From the NCBI RefSeq assembly GCF_900540665.1, contig NZ_UQGV01000036.1, positions 1 to 20,051 of the forward strand: DNA of 20,051 nucleotides. Direction: 5' to 3'. The notes under the pieces were generated by a model. That model worked only from the letters and a program-made list of their open reading frames with translations, did not search any database and was not told the origin of the DNA. A program made the translations under genes and the position numbers. This DNA is from an uncultured Catenibacterium sp. Its GTDB lineage: Bacteria; Bacillota_I; Bacilli_A; Erysipelotrichales; Coprobacillaceae. This document shows, piece after piece, positions 7,134-14,809 of the stretch (positions are counted from its first letter, which is position 1; each line of letters starts with the position of its first letter).

Positions 7134-8078
7134 ATGAAAAAAATATTATTAAATGGTGTTGATGGTAATTTCGGCAGCAAGGCTGCAAAGGTTCTTTTAG
7201 AAAAGTGGCCACATGAAGATTTAATTTTTGCGGCTCCTAGTGAAAAAGGATTAGAAAAGTATGCTGACATTGATGTAGAAAAGAGAGTGGCAGATTTCAA
7301 CAATCCTGAAGGATTGGTACAGGCTTTTACTGGTGTAGATACTATGGTTCTTATTTCTATGCCTTTTGTAGGACCAAAAAGAAGAAAGGCACAGCAAACT
7401 GCATTAGATGCAGCTGTGAAAGCAGGGGTAAATAAAGTTGTTTATACTTCAATTGTAGGTGCAGGTGAAAAGGATATTGATACATATGAAGTGAATGACC
7501 ATGTGTGGTTTGAAGCCTATGTAAAAGAGCAGCCTATTCATTATCTATTCTTAAGAGACTCACAGTATGCAGAAGCAATGATTTCTAGCTATGTGAACGC
7601 TTATGAGAATACAGATAATGAACTTGCAATTAATATGGGTAATGGAAAGATGGCTTTTGTTTCTAGAGATGATTGTGCTCTTGCATGCGCATATGCCGCT
7701 ATGAGTGATTTAGAAGATCAGGTGATCGACATCAATGGACCAGAACTGCTTACTGTTGGTCAGTATGTCCAGATTGCGAATGAAGTCACTGGTCATAACG
7801 TAAAGTATGTCGAAATCACTGATGAACAAATGTATGCATTCTTTGATTCTATTGGTGTTCCAAGAACTACAGAAGATATGTGGGCACAGACAGCGAGTAA
7901 CTTCCCATTCTGTTCAGATGGTATGGTGACATTTGGACGCGCCATTCGTTTAGGTCAGATGTCTACATTCACAAATGATTTTGAAAAATTAACAGGACAG
8001 AAACCTATGACGGTTAGAGAAATGTTTGAAGATATGGAAAATCATTTGATTGGTTCAAGAACATCTACTGAAGATTAA
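7134..8078 (+). CDS. NmrA-like NAD(P)-binding protein (atypical SDR)
   Basis: A 314-residue Rossmann-fold protein of the NmrA/HSCARG-like atypical SDR group, whose members are NAD(P)-redox sensors or NAD(P)H quinone/azo reductases. Motifs: NGVDGNFGSKAA near residues 7-18 (variant glycine-rich loop), DTMVLIS near 70, KVVYTSIVGAG near 102-112, and a C-terminal substrate domain with INGPELLTVGQY near 200. The catalytic YxxxK of classical SDRs is not obvious, as usual in this group. The start is the ATG at 7134, preceded by AGAGGG. It is transcribed from the dyad-containing promoter and ends in a strong terminator, so it is a single-gene unit. Substrate unknown. Confidence 0.85.
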   Translation: MKKILLNGVDGNFGSKAAKVLLEKWPHEDLIFAAPSEKGLEKYADIDVEKRVADFNNPEGLVQAFTGVDTMVLISMPFVGPKRRKAQQTALDAAVKAGVNKVVYTSIVGAGEKDIDTYEVNDHVWFEAYVKEQPIHYLFLRDSQYAEAMISSYVNAYENTDNELAINMGNGKMAFVSRDDCALACAYAAMSDLEDQVIDINGPELLTVGQYVQIANEVTGHNVKYVEITDEQMYAFFDSIGVPRTTEDMWAQTASNFPFCSDGMVTFGRAIRLGQMSTFTNDFEKLTGQKPMTVREMFEDMENHLIGSRTSTED

Positions 8079-8104
8079 CTGTAAGCATTCCTTACAGTTT
8101 TTTT
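8077..8104 (+). terminator. Intrinsic terminator after the NmrA-type gene
   Basis: Nine-base stem AACTGTAAG/CTTACAGTT with a 5-base loop, then seven T; it begins inside the stop codon. Confidence 0.88.
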
Positions 8105-8131
8105 ATTTTGTCAGATGTTTGTTTTGTTCTG

Positions 8132-8160
8132 TTTACTCTGTTCAAGAAATCTATTAGAAT
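8132..8160 (+). promoter_or_regulatory. Promoter of the hypB operon
   Basis: TTTACT at 8132-8137, 17-bp spacer, TAGAAT at 8155-8160, 21 bases before the hypB start codon. The leader is short and shows no riboswitch-like fold. Confidence 0.5.
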
Positions 8161-8181
8161 ATCAATGAAAGGGGTTTACAT

Positions 8182-8844
8182 ATGTATAAGGTTATAGAAG
8201 TAAAACAGAGTATATTTGAAGATAATAATAAGGATGCCGATTTATTAAGAAAGGAATGCAAAAAGAAGGGTGTTTTCTTACTTAATATCATGTCTAGTCC
8301 AGGTTCAGGGAAGACAACCACATTATCACGTACTATTGAAACAATCAAAGATGAAGTGAATATTGGTGTTATGGAAGCAGATATTGATAGTGATGTGGAT
8401 GCGCACACTATTAGCCAGTATGGTGTACGTACAATACAATTACACACAGGAGGCATGTGTCACTTGGATGCGGATATGACAAGACAGGGATTACATGAAT
8501 TAGGAATGGAAAATCTAGATCTTGCAGTATTAGAAAATGTAGGAAATTTGGTATGTCCTGCGGAATTTGATACAGGTTCCTCTTTAAATATTGCGATATT
8601 GAGTGTGCCAGAAGGGGATGATAAGCCTTTAAAGTATCCGCTTATGTTTGAAGTATGTGATGTAGTACTTATTAATAAAGTGGATGTTCTTCCTTACTTT
8701 GATTTCGATATAGAAAAGTGTAAAGAGAATATTCATTATCGTAATAAGAATGCAAAGGTGTTTGAAATATGTGCAAAAAGCGGAGAAGGAGTCAAGTCTT
8801 GGTGTGATTACCTTTTAACACGTATAAGAGAATGGAAGGTATAA
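8182..8844 (+). CDS. hypB: HypB, nickel-incorporation GTPase
   Basis: A 220-residue SIMIBI-class GTPase that, with HypA, loads nickel into [NiFe] hydrogenase (and into urease in Helicobacter). Motifs: Walker A SPGSGKTT at 39-46, EADIDSDVDA at 65-74, LHTGGMCHLD at 88-96, ENVGNLVCPAEFD at 118-130 and the guanine-specificity NKVD at 165-168. The G-domain metal ligands of characterised HypB proteins are all there: Cys93, His94 and Cys125. The N-terminal CxxCGC high-affinity nickel motif and the histidine-rich stretch seen in some HypB proteins are absent. The start is set by AAAGGGG seven bases before ATG 8182. First gene of a tight operon: 4 bases to the next gene, which is followed by hypA. No hypC, D, E, F or hydrogenase gene is in the window. 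Confidence 0.95.
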   Translation: MYKVIEVKQSIFEDNNKDADLLRKECKKKGVFLLNIMSSPGSGKTTTLSRTIETIKDEVNIGVMEADIDSDVDAHTISQYGVRTIQLHTGGMCHLDADMTRQGLHELGMENLDLAVLENVGNLVCPAEFDTGSSLNIAILSVPEGDDKPLKYPLMFEVCDVVLINKVDVLPYFDFDIEKCKENIHYRNKNAKVFEICAKSGEGVKSWCDYLLTRIREWKV

Positions 8845-8848
8845 AACA

Positions 8849-11530
8849 ATGGCCTATAGAGATAATATTGATAGACTTGCAAGACGTATTACAGACCGAA
8901 TACCAGTGAAGTTCAAGAAACTTAAAGAGGATGATCCTGAATACAAATGTTTAAGTGAAATCTTGAATGATGAACAATGTAATTTATGTTTATTTTTTGA
9001 AGTACGCAAACCTATGTCTTTTGAAGAAATTCTTAAAAGAACAGGTTGGGAAGAAGAACGTGTTGAACGTGTATTAAAAGAAGTATGTGATATAGGGATG
9101 ATTGAATATAACTGGGAAAATGAAGATCATCATAAACAATATGTGATACCTCAGTTTGTCCCTGGTTCTGCAGAATTCATGGTGATGAATAATGATTTAG
9201 TCAAAGAACATCCAGTTGTGACTGATTTCTTCGAACAGATGACAAGATTACCACTAGAAAAGGTGACTCCAATGGTGCCTCCAGGAGGGGCTGGTATTGG
9301 AATGCATGTTATTCCAGTAGAAAAATCTATTGAAGCCAATCAGGAAGCAGTGTCTGTAGAAAAGATTTCTCATTGGTTGAATAAGTATGATAAGTATGCT
9401 TTATCTCCATGTTCATGTCGTAGACAACAAAGAGTTCGAGGAGAAGGGACAGGTGATATTGAAGTCGATGTATGTATTGCGGTTGGTGATATGGCTGATT
9501 ATGTTGTAGAGACAAATAAAGGTGGTCATTACTGTACTTATGAAGACGTTATTGAAACATTAGAAAGATGTGAAAGAAAAGGCTATGTTCATCAGATTAC
9601 AAATATTGACGGTGAAGATAAGATTTTTGCGATTTGTAACTGTGCAGCAGGTGTATGTAATGCATTAAGAACAAGTCAGCTCTTTAATACACCAAATATG
9701 TCTGCAAGTGCATATCGTGCACATGTGGATGTCAGCAAGTGTGTAGCCTGTGGTAAGTGTGTAGAAGTATGTCCAGTAGGAGCTGCAAAGCTTGGTCAGA
9801 AACTTTGTACAAAACAGGGACCTATTGAATACCCACAGGTGGAATTACCAGATATGATTAAATGGGGACAGGACCATTGGAATCCTGATTTTAGAGATAC
9901 AGCCAAAATTAATTGTCATGAAACAGGAACTGCTCCTTGTAAAACAGCTTGTCCTGCTCATCTTCCTGTACAGGGCTATATCAAGATGGCTAGTGTTGGA
10001 CGTTACATGGATGCTTTAAAGCTTATTAAAGACTTTAATCCATTCCCTGCCGTATGTGGTTCTATCTGTAATAGAAGATGTGAACAGGAATGTACACGTG
10101 GATTATTAGATGCCCCTCTCGCAATTGATGAAATCAAGAAGTTCATTGCAGAAAGAGAACTCAATGAGGAAGAACGCTATATCCCATTATGTGAAAATGA
10201 AGAGGGTGGATTCTATTTTAATAAGATGGCTATTATTGGTGCAGGTCCTGCTGGTATGAGTGCTGCTTATTATTTAAGAATCAAGGGTTATCCTGTCACT
10301 GTCTTTGAAAAAGAAGAAAAACCAGGTGGTATGCTTCGTTATGGTATTCCATCATTTAGATTAGAAAAAGATGTCATTGATGCAGAAATAGAAGTACTTA
10401 AGGCAATGGGCGTTGAATTTAGATGTGGTGTAGAAATCGGTAAAGATATCACTATTGATGGATTACGTGAAGAAGGCTATGAAGCCATCTATCTTGCGAT
10501 TGGTGCACAAGGTGGTAAGAACTTAAATATCTCTGGAATGAATGAAGAGTATGTTATGACAGGTGTTGATTTCTTAAGAGAAGTCAATAGAGAAGAAAGT
10601 AAAGATATGCTTAGTGGTCATGTGGTTGTCATTGGTGGTGGTAACGTGGCTATGGATGTGGCAAGAAGTGCTTTAAGAAGTGGTGCAGCGTCTGTTGACT
10701 TATTCTGTTTAGAATCAGAAAAAGATATGCCTGCTAGCCCTGATGAAGTAGAAGTAGCCATTCATGAAGGTATTACTATGCATTGTGGATGGGGTCCTCA
10801 GGAAATCAAGGATCATACAATTATATTAAAGAAATGTATCTCTTTAAGAGATGAAACAAGTGCTTTTAATCCATCTTATGATGAAACTCAGACAGAAAGT
10901 TATTCATGTGATTATGTCTTATTATCTGTAGGACAGGATATTATTCCTGTAGAAGGATTAGATATCAATACAAATCCAAATGGTACAATTCAAGCAGATG
11001 CCATTACTTTACAGACTTCTGTAGAAGATATCTTTACAGGAGGAGATGTCTATACAGGTCCTCGCTTTGCGATTGATGCGATTGCACAGGGTAAAGAAGC
11101 TGCTGAATCAATGCATCGTTACGTCCATAAAGGTCATTCTTTAACTCTAGGTAGAGACTTACACCAGTTTACTCAGCTTGATAAGGACGATATTTTAATT
11201 ACTTTAGACTTTGATCATTCAAAGAGACAGATTCCAGGTACTAAACAGGGTCTTGCGACAGAAACATTTAGAGACTTACGTTCTACATTTACGTCTGAAC
11301 AGGTACAAACAGAAGCAAAACGCTGTCTTGGATGTGGTACAAGTGTAGTAGATCCTAATAAATGTATTGGATGTGGTCTATGTACAACTAAATGTGAATT
11401 TGATGCAATCAAGCTTACACGAGATATTCCAGAAGGAAGCAATATGGTAAGATCAGAAGATAAGTTGAAGGTCATTCTTCCTTATGCTGCAAAAAGACAG
11501 ATTAAGATCTTACGTAATAAGAAGAAATAA
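8849..11530 (+). CDS. 893-aa iron-sulfur flavoprotein, GltD-like NAD(P)H oxidoreductase fused to ferredoxin modules
   Basis: A large soluble redox protein. Residues about 35-95 look like a winged-helix fold. Residues 100-290 carry a CSCRR motif (188-192) and further cysteines (C264, C270). A ferredoxin motif CVACGKCVEVCP follows at 298-309. Residues 364-418 hold the cysteine pattern of the glutamate synthase small-subunit (GltD) N-terminal domain. The FAD site is GAGPAGMSAA at 464-473 and KPGGMLRYGIP at 491-501, the NAD(P) site GGGNVAMDVARSA at 596-608, and the second FAD motif GGDVYTGP at 731-738. A C-terminal cluster has CLGCG at 826 and CIGCGLCTTKCE at 839-850. It would move electrons between NAD(P)H and a ferredoxin-like or unknown partner through FAD and several clusters. 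True glutamate synthase is unlikely: no large subunit is nearby. Its place between hypB and hypA links it to nickel-enzyme maturation or activity; that link is inference. Confidence 0.85.
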   Translation: MAYRDNIDRLARRITDRIPVKFKKLKEDDPEYKCLSEILNDEQCNLCLFFEVRKPMSFEEILKRTGWEEERVERVLKEVCDIGMIEYNWENEDHHKQYVIPQFVPGSAEFMVMNNDLVKEHPVVTDFFEQMTRLPLEKVTPMVPPGGAGIGMHVIPVEKSIEANQEAVSVEKISHWLNKYDKYALSPCSCRRQQRVRGEGTGDIEVDVCIAVGDMADYVVETNKGGHYCTYEDVIETLERCERKGYVHQITNIDGEDKIFAICNCAAGVCNALRTSQLFNTPNMSASAYRAHVDVSKCVACGKCVEVCPVGAAKLGQKLCTKQGPIEYPQVELPDMIKWGQDHWNPDFRDTAKINCHETGTAPCKTACPAHLPVQGYIKMASVGRYMDALKLIKDFNPFPAVCGSICNRRCEQECTRGLLDAPLAIDEIKKFIAERELNEEERYIPLCENEEGGFYFNKMAIIGAGPAGMSAAYYLRIKGYPVTVFEKEEKPGGMLRYGIPSFRLEKDVIDAEIEVLKAMGVEFRCGVEIGKDITIDGLREEGYEAIYLAIGAQGGKNLNISGMNEEYVMTGVDFLREVNREESKDMLSGHVVVIGGGNVAMDVARSALRSGAASVDLFCLESEKDMPASPDEVEVAIHEGITMHCGWGPQEIKDHTIILKKCISLRDETSAFNPSYDETQTESYSCDYVLLSVGQDIIPVEGLDINTNPNGTIQADAITLQTSVEDIFTGGDVYTGPRFAIDAIAQGKEAAESMHRYVHKGHSLTLGRDLHQFTQLDKDDILITLDFDHSKRQIPGTKQGLATETFRDLRSTFTSEQVQTEAKRCLGCGTSVVDPNKCIGCGLCTTKCEFDAIKLTRDIPEGSNMVRSEDKLKVILPYAAKRQIKILRNKKK

Positions 11531-11532
11531 AG

Positions 11533-11877
11533 ATGCATGAATTAGGTATTGTCGTACATATTGTCAGAACATTAGAAGATGTCGCACAGGAAAACAGCCT
11601 CACAGATATACGCAAGGTCACTTTACAAATAGGCAGGGTCAGTGGTATTGAACCAGACTATTTAGTAGACTGCTGGGAATATTATAAGAAGAAAGTGTCA
11701 TTGCTAAAGTATTCAACACTTGATTATGAATGGATTGAAGCTATTACAATCTGTCATAACTGTCAAAATACTTATTCTACAATCGATTATGGCAGAGAAT
11801 GTCCTTATTGTCATAGTGGGAATACTGTTTTACTGCAAGGCAATGAATGTTTAATTAAAGAAATAGAAGGAGAATAA
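11533..11877 (+). CDS. hypA: HypA, nickel metallochaperone
   Basis: A 114-residue HypA. It begins MHELGIV; the N-terminal Met-His-Glu (His2, Glu3) forms the nickel site in known HypA proteins. The structural zinc site is made by two CxxC pairs, Cys74/Cys77 (CHNC) and Cys90/Cys93 (CPYC). Length is normal. The start codon is 2 bases after the stop of the flavoprotein gene and has no strong ribosome binding site, so translation is probably coupled. HypA passes nickel to HypB or to the hydrogenase large subunit. The client nickel enzyme is not in the window. Confidence 0.94.
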   Translation: MHELGIVVHIVRTLEDVAQENSLTDIRKVTLQIGRVSGIEPDYLVDCWEYYKKKVSLLKYSTLDYEWIEAITICHNCQNTYSTIDYGRECPYCHSGNTVLLQGNECLIKEIEGE

Positions 11878-11886
11878 CTCCATACA

Positions 11887-11922
11887 AAAAATCCTCTCTG
11901 TAATACGAGAGGATTATTTTTT
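11887..11922. terminator. Bidirectional terminator between hypA and the MerR gene
   Basis: Nine-base stem AATCCTCTC (11890-11898) / GAGAGGATT (11907-11915) with an 8-base loop, A-rich on the left and T-rich on the right, so it works on both strands. It overlaps the stop codon of the minus-strand MerR gene. Confidence 0.85.
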
Positions 11923-12300
11923 ATGAATCTCTTCTGTGCCTGCTTTTATGGCAGTTTCATAATACCAGAGTTTATGATCAATTGTTTCTAATTGTTTTTC
12001 TAATTGACGCATTTCTTCTAATACAATCTCTTTTCTTCTTACAAAGAGTTGATAACGTTCTTCTAATGATTCATCACCACGTTTAACCATTTCTACATAT
12101 TGTTGCATTTCAGAAATACTCATACCTGTATTCTTGAAACATTCAATAATACGCAGCATAGAAATATCTTTTTCTTTAAAGATACGATATCCTGATTCAT
12201 TCTTTTCTAAGAAAGGAATAAGTCCCATCTTATCATAATAACGAATAGTAGAAACAGGTAAAGACATCATTTCTGATACTTGTTTAATTGTATAAGCCAT
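11914..12300 (-). CDS. MerR-family transcriptional regulator
   Basis: A 128-residue MerR-type regulator: winged helix at residues 3-70 (YTIKQVSEMM, STIRYYDKMGLIP, SGYRIF) and a long dimerisation coiled coil from about 78 to 115. There is no C-terminal cysteine cluster, so it is not a metal sensor of the MerR/CueR kind. It resembles the small redox/aldehyde-responsive group typified by AdhR of Bacillus. The ATG is preceded by AGGTGAT. It is divergent from the DUF362 gene, and the shared intergenic region holds a MerR-type promoter, so this protein very probably controls that gene and itself. Confidence 0.92.
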   Translation of the reverse strand: MAYTIKQVSEMMSLPVSTIRYYDKMGLIPFLEKNESGYRIFKEKDISMLRIIECFKNTGMSISEMQQYVEMVKRGDESLEERYQLFVRRKEIVLEEMRQLEKQLETIDHKLWYYETAIKAGTEEIHKK

Positions 12301-12317
12301 CTAATCACCTCAGTAAA

Positions 12318-12346
12318 AGTATAAAAAATAATATAACGTTTTTCAA
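12318..12346 (-). promoter_or_regulatory. Promoter of the MerR gene
   Basis: Read on the minus strand: TTGAAA (12346-12341), 17-bp spacer, TATACT (12323-12318), 18 bases before the start codon. It lies next to, but not within, the dyad that serves the divergent gene. Confidence 0.6.
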
Positions 12347-12352
12347 TATCTC

Positions 12353-12383
12353 TTGACCTTAAACTTTAGTTTAACGTTATAAT
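12353..12383 (+). promoter_or_regulatory. MerR-type promoter with 19-bp spacer and palindromic operator
   Basis: TTGACC at 12353-12358 and TATAAT at 12378-12383 are both near consensus but 19 bp apart, two more than optimal. The perfect palindrome TTAAACTTTAGTTTAA (12359-12374) fills the spacer. This is the signature of promoters activated by MerR-family proteins through DNA untwisting, and the adjacent regulator gene is of that family. Confidence 0.85.
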
Positions 12384-12402
12384 TTTTTCAGAGGTGATAT
12401 AA

Positions 12403-13272
12403 GTGAAATCAAAAGTATTATTTACACGTATAATTTCTCCGGAAATGGTTCTTACTATGTATGAAAAGTTAGGAAAAGAATTAACAGGTCATATTGCGAT
12501 TAAGTTACATTCAGGAGAAGAAGGAAATCAGAATTTCTTAAAACCTGAGTTCTGGGCTCCTATAATCAGACATCTTGATGGGACAGTTGTAGAATGTAAT
12601 ACAGCTTATGAAGGATCAAGAAATACAACAGAAAAACATCTCAAGACAATTGAAAAACATGGATGGTCTCGTTATTTTGATGTTGACTTATTAGATGCAG
12701 AAGGACCAGATCTTGTATTAAGTATTCCAAATGGTAAAGTGATTCAAAAAAACTATGTCGGCAAAGATATTGCAAATTATAATGGTATGCTTGTCTTGTC
12801 TCATTTTAAAGGACATCCAATGGGAGGATATGGAGGTGCTTTAAAGCAGCTTTCTATTGGTTGTGCATCTTCTTATGGCAAAGCGTATATACATGGGGCA
12901 GGAGTTCCAGAAGATATGTGGACAGCAAATCATGATTTATTCTTAGAATCTATGGCTGATGCTGCATCATCTGTTCATGATTATTTTAAAGACAATATTG
13001 TATATATCAATGTGATGAAGAATATGTCAGTCGATTGTGACTGCTGTGCAGTGGCAGAAGATCCATGTATGAAAGATATTGGTATTTTGATTTCTACCGA
13101 TCCTATTGCTATTGATCAGGCATGTTTGGACCTTGTCTATGCTTCAGATGATCCAGGTAAAGAACATCTTATTGAACGTATTGAATCAAGAAATGGTGTT
13201 CATACTATTGAAGCAGCAGAAGCATTAGGATATGGTTCTAGAGATTATGAACTTATAGAAATCGAGTCATGA
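12403..13272 (+). CDS. DUF362 domain protein
   Basis: A 289-residue protein of the DUF362 family, function not established; several family members carry iron-sulfur clusters. Visible features: an N-terminal alpha/beta region with AIKLHSGEEGN near 32-42, HFKGHPMGGYGGALKQLSIGCASSYGK near 134-160 (given here as landmarks GHPMGGYGG and GCASSYGK), and a cysteine cluster CDCCAVAEDPC near 213-223 that could hold a metal or cluster. No ferredoxin domain is fused. The start is GTG 12403 after AGAGGTGAT. It is the only gene behind the MerR-type promoter, so it is likely induced by whatever the MerR protein senses. Confidence 0.8.
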   Translation: MKSKVLFTRIISPEMVLTMYEKLGKELTGHIAIKLHSGEEGNQNFLKPEFWAPIIRHLDGTVVECNTAYEGSRNTTEKHLKTIEKHGWSRYFDVDLLDAEGPDLVLSIPNGKVIQKNYVGKDIANYNGMLVLSHFKGHPMGGYGGALKQLSIGCASSYGKAYIHGAGVPEDMWTANHDLFLESMADAASSVHDYFKDNIVYINVMKNMSVDCDCCAVAEDPCMKDIGILISTDPIAIDQACLDLVYASDDPGKEHLIERIESRNGVHTIEAAEALGYGSRDYELIEIES

Positions 13273-13327
13273 CAAAGTCACTATATATCTTCCTGTAAAT
13301 GTGTGACTATTATTGCTGAGATAAAAT

Positions 13328-13379
13328 AAAAATATAGGTAAAAGACAACAAATGGGCGTTGGAAAACCTATATTTTTTT
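13328..13379 (+). terminator. Long hairpin between the DUF362 and MATE genes (terminator or regulatory RNA)
   Basis: Twelve-base stem AAAAATATAGGT (13328-13339) / ACCTATATTTTT (13366-13377) with a T run extending to 13379. The 26-base loop contains a second small stem, CAAC/GTTG (13346-13349 with 13358-13361), around an 8-base loop. It can end the DUF362 transcript. The structured loop is more elaborate than a plain terminator. The remaining bases from 13273 to 13327 show nothing clear. Confidence 0.6.
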
Positions 13380-13380
13380 A

Positions 13381-13409
13381 TTGACTTTTGCAATTACATA
13401 GTATATAAC
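13381..13409 (+). promoter_or_regulatory. Promoter of the MATE gene
   Basis: TTGACT at 13381-13386, 17-bp spacer, TATAAC at 13404-13409, directly after the hairpin and 37 bases before the start codon. Confidence 0.65.
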
Positions 13410-13445
13410 CTAATGATACTATTCAGATTACAAAGGGGGACTTAT

Positions 13446-14786
13446 ATGGAAAATAACGTTACATCAGGAAATATATTAAAACATATCGCATTTTTTGCGA
13501 TTCCATATCTTTTATCTTATTTCTTACAGATACTCTATGGTATGGCTGATCTATTTATAGTGGGGCAGTTTAATGCGGTAGATGGTATTACAGCTGTTTC
13601 TAATGGGAGTCAGGTCATGCATATGTTGACAGCGATTCTTGTAGGACTGGCTATGGGGGTTACTGTTTCTATTAGTCATGCAGTTGGCGCTGAGAATCAT
13701 ACATTAGTAGAAAGAACGATAGGTAATACGATTACACTCTTTGCATGTATTTCTATTGTTTCTACTTTTTTATTGCTTATTTTTGTAAAACCACTTGTCG
13801 TGTTACTCAATGTTCCACAAGAAGCAATGACAGGAACTGTGCAATATCTTGTCATATGTTTTATAGGAATTCCTTTCATCACCGCCTATAACATCATCAG
13901 TTCTATATACAGAGGCTTAGGCGATTCTAAAAGCCCGATGTATATTATTGCGATTGCCTGTTTATTAAATATTGTCTTAGACTATATCTTTATTGGTTTA
14001 TTTCATATGGGACCAATAGGGGCAGCACTTGGAACCACTGTGTCACAAAGCGTGAGTGTTATTATCGCACTTATCTCAATGAAATATCGTACTTCTGACA
14101 TTCATATCAAAAAAGAAGACCTTTGTCTTCAATCTCAAGTATTTAAACAGATTCTAAAAGTAGGCTTTCCTGTCGCAATACAGGATGGATGTATTCAGAT
14201 TGCTTTTATAATCATTACTATTATTGCGAATAGCCGTGGATTAAATGATGCCGCTGCAGTAGGTATTGTAGAAAAGGTGATCACTGCCATCTTTGTTATT
14301 CCTTCTACAATGCTTGCGACTGTATCAGCTTTATCTGCACAAAATATCGGTGCCAAAGACTACGGACGTGCTCGTACAGTATTAAAATATGCGGTTATAA
14401 TTACTACTCTTTATGGAATCATTGTTGCTTTGATTGTAGAATGTGCTGCACCTACACTTCTTGGCTTATTTACTAAAGATACTATAGTAATCTTACTAGG
14501 TGTCCAATATATCAGTTCTTATATTATTGATACAATATTTGCAGGGATTCACTTTTGCTTTAGTGGTTATTTTGCAGCAGATGGAAAGAGTTATATTGGC
14601 TTTATTCACAATATTATTGCTATTTCATTAGTCAGAGTACCAGGTTCTTATATTGCCTCTCATATGTATCCTCATAATTTATTCCCAATGGGACTTGCAG
14701 CTCCTTTAGGATCATTATTATCAGTGATTATTTGTTTAATCGCATATCGTATATTGAAGAAGAAAGATGAATTAAGTGTGCTATAA
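13446..14786 (+). CDS. MATE-family multidrug efflux transporter
   Basis: A 446-residue membrane protein with about 12 membrane segments in two similar halves, a MATE-type cation-coupled drug or metabolite exporter of the MepA/DinF-like group. Landmarks: an N-terminal IPYLLSYFLQILYGMADLFIVGQF-type first helix (motif MADLFIVGQF), GLAMGVTVSISHAVGA, SIYRGLGDSKSP and LNIVLDYIFI in the first half, then GFPVAIQD and LSAQNIGAKDYGRA at the start of the second half. The start is ATG 13446, 5 bases after AAAGGGGG; a longer frame starting at 13359 would run through the promoter. It has its own promoter and is followed at 23 bases by the SWIM gene. Substrate unknown. Confidence 0.93.
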   Translation: MENNVTSGNILKHIAFFAIPYLLSYFLQILYGMADLFIVGQFNAVDGITAVSNGSQVMHMLTAILVGLAMGVTVSISHAVGAENHTLVERTIGNTITLFACISIVSTFLLLIFVKPLVVLLNVPQEAMTGTVQYLVICFIGIPFITAYNIISSIYRGLGDSKSPMYIIAIACLLNIVLDYIFIGLFHMGPIGAALGTTVSQSVSVIIALISMKYRTSDIHIKKEDLCLQSQVFKQILKVGFPVAIQDGCIQIAFIIITIIANSRGLNDAAAVGIVEKVITAIFVIPSTMLATVSALSAQNIGAKDYGRARTVLKYAVIITTLYGIIVALIVECAAPTLLGLFTKDTIVILLGVQYISSYIIDTIFAGIHFCFSGYFAADGKSYIGFIHNIIAISLVRVPGSYIASHMYPHNLFPMGLAAPLGSLLSVIICLIAYRILKKKDELSVL

Positions 14787-14787
14787 T
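14779..14787 (+). promoter_or_regulatory. Extended -10 promoter candidate for the SWIM gene
   Basis: TGCTATAAT, a perfect extended -10 element (TGnTATAAT), overlaps the end of the MATE coding sequence. No -35 box at the right distance. It would start RNA about 15 bases before the SWIM gene start codon, so that gene need not depend on the MATE promoter. Confidence 0.45.
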
Positions 14788-14809
14788 TGACTATAAGAGA
14801 GGTACATTT

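Noticed and set aside
8849..11530. Annotating the flavoprotein as glutamate synthase small subunit (gltD)
   Set aside because: It has the GltD-type module, but it is almost twice the usual length, has extra ferredoxin domains, and no large-subunit gene is adjacent; the hyp neighbours point elsewhere.
13359..13445. An N-terminal extension of 29 residues for the MATE protein
   Set aside because: It would start in the T run of the hairpin and cross the promoter; a strong AAAGGGGG precedes the internal ATG at 13446.
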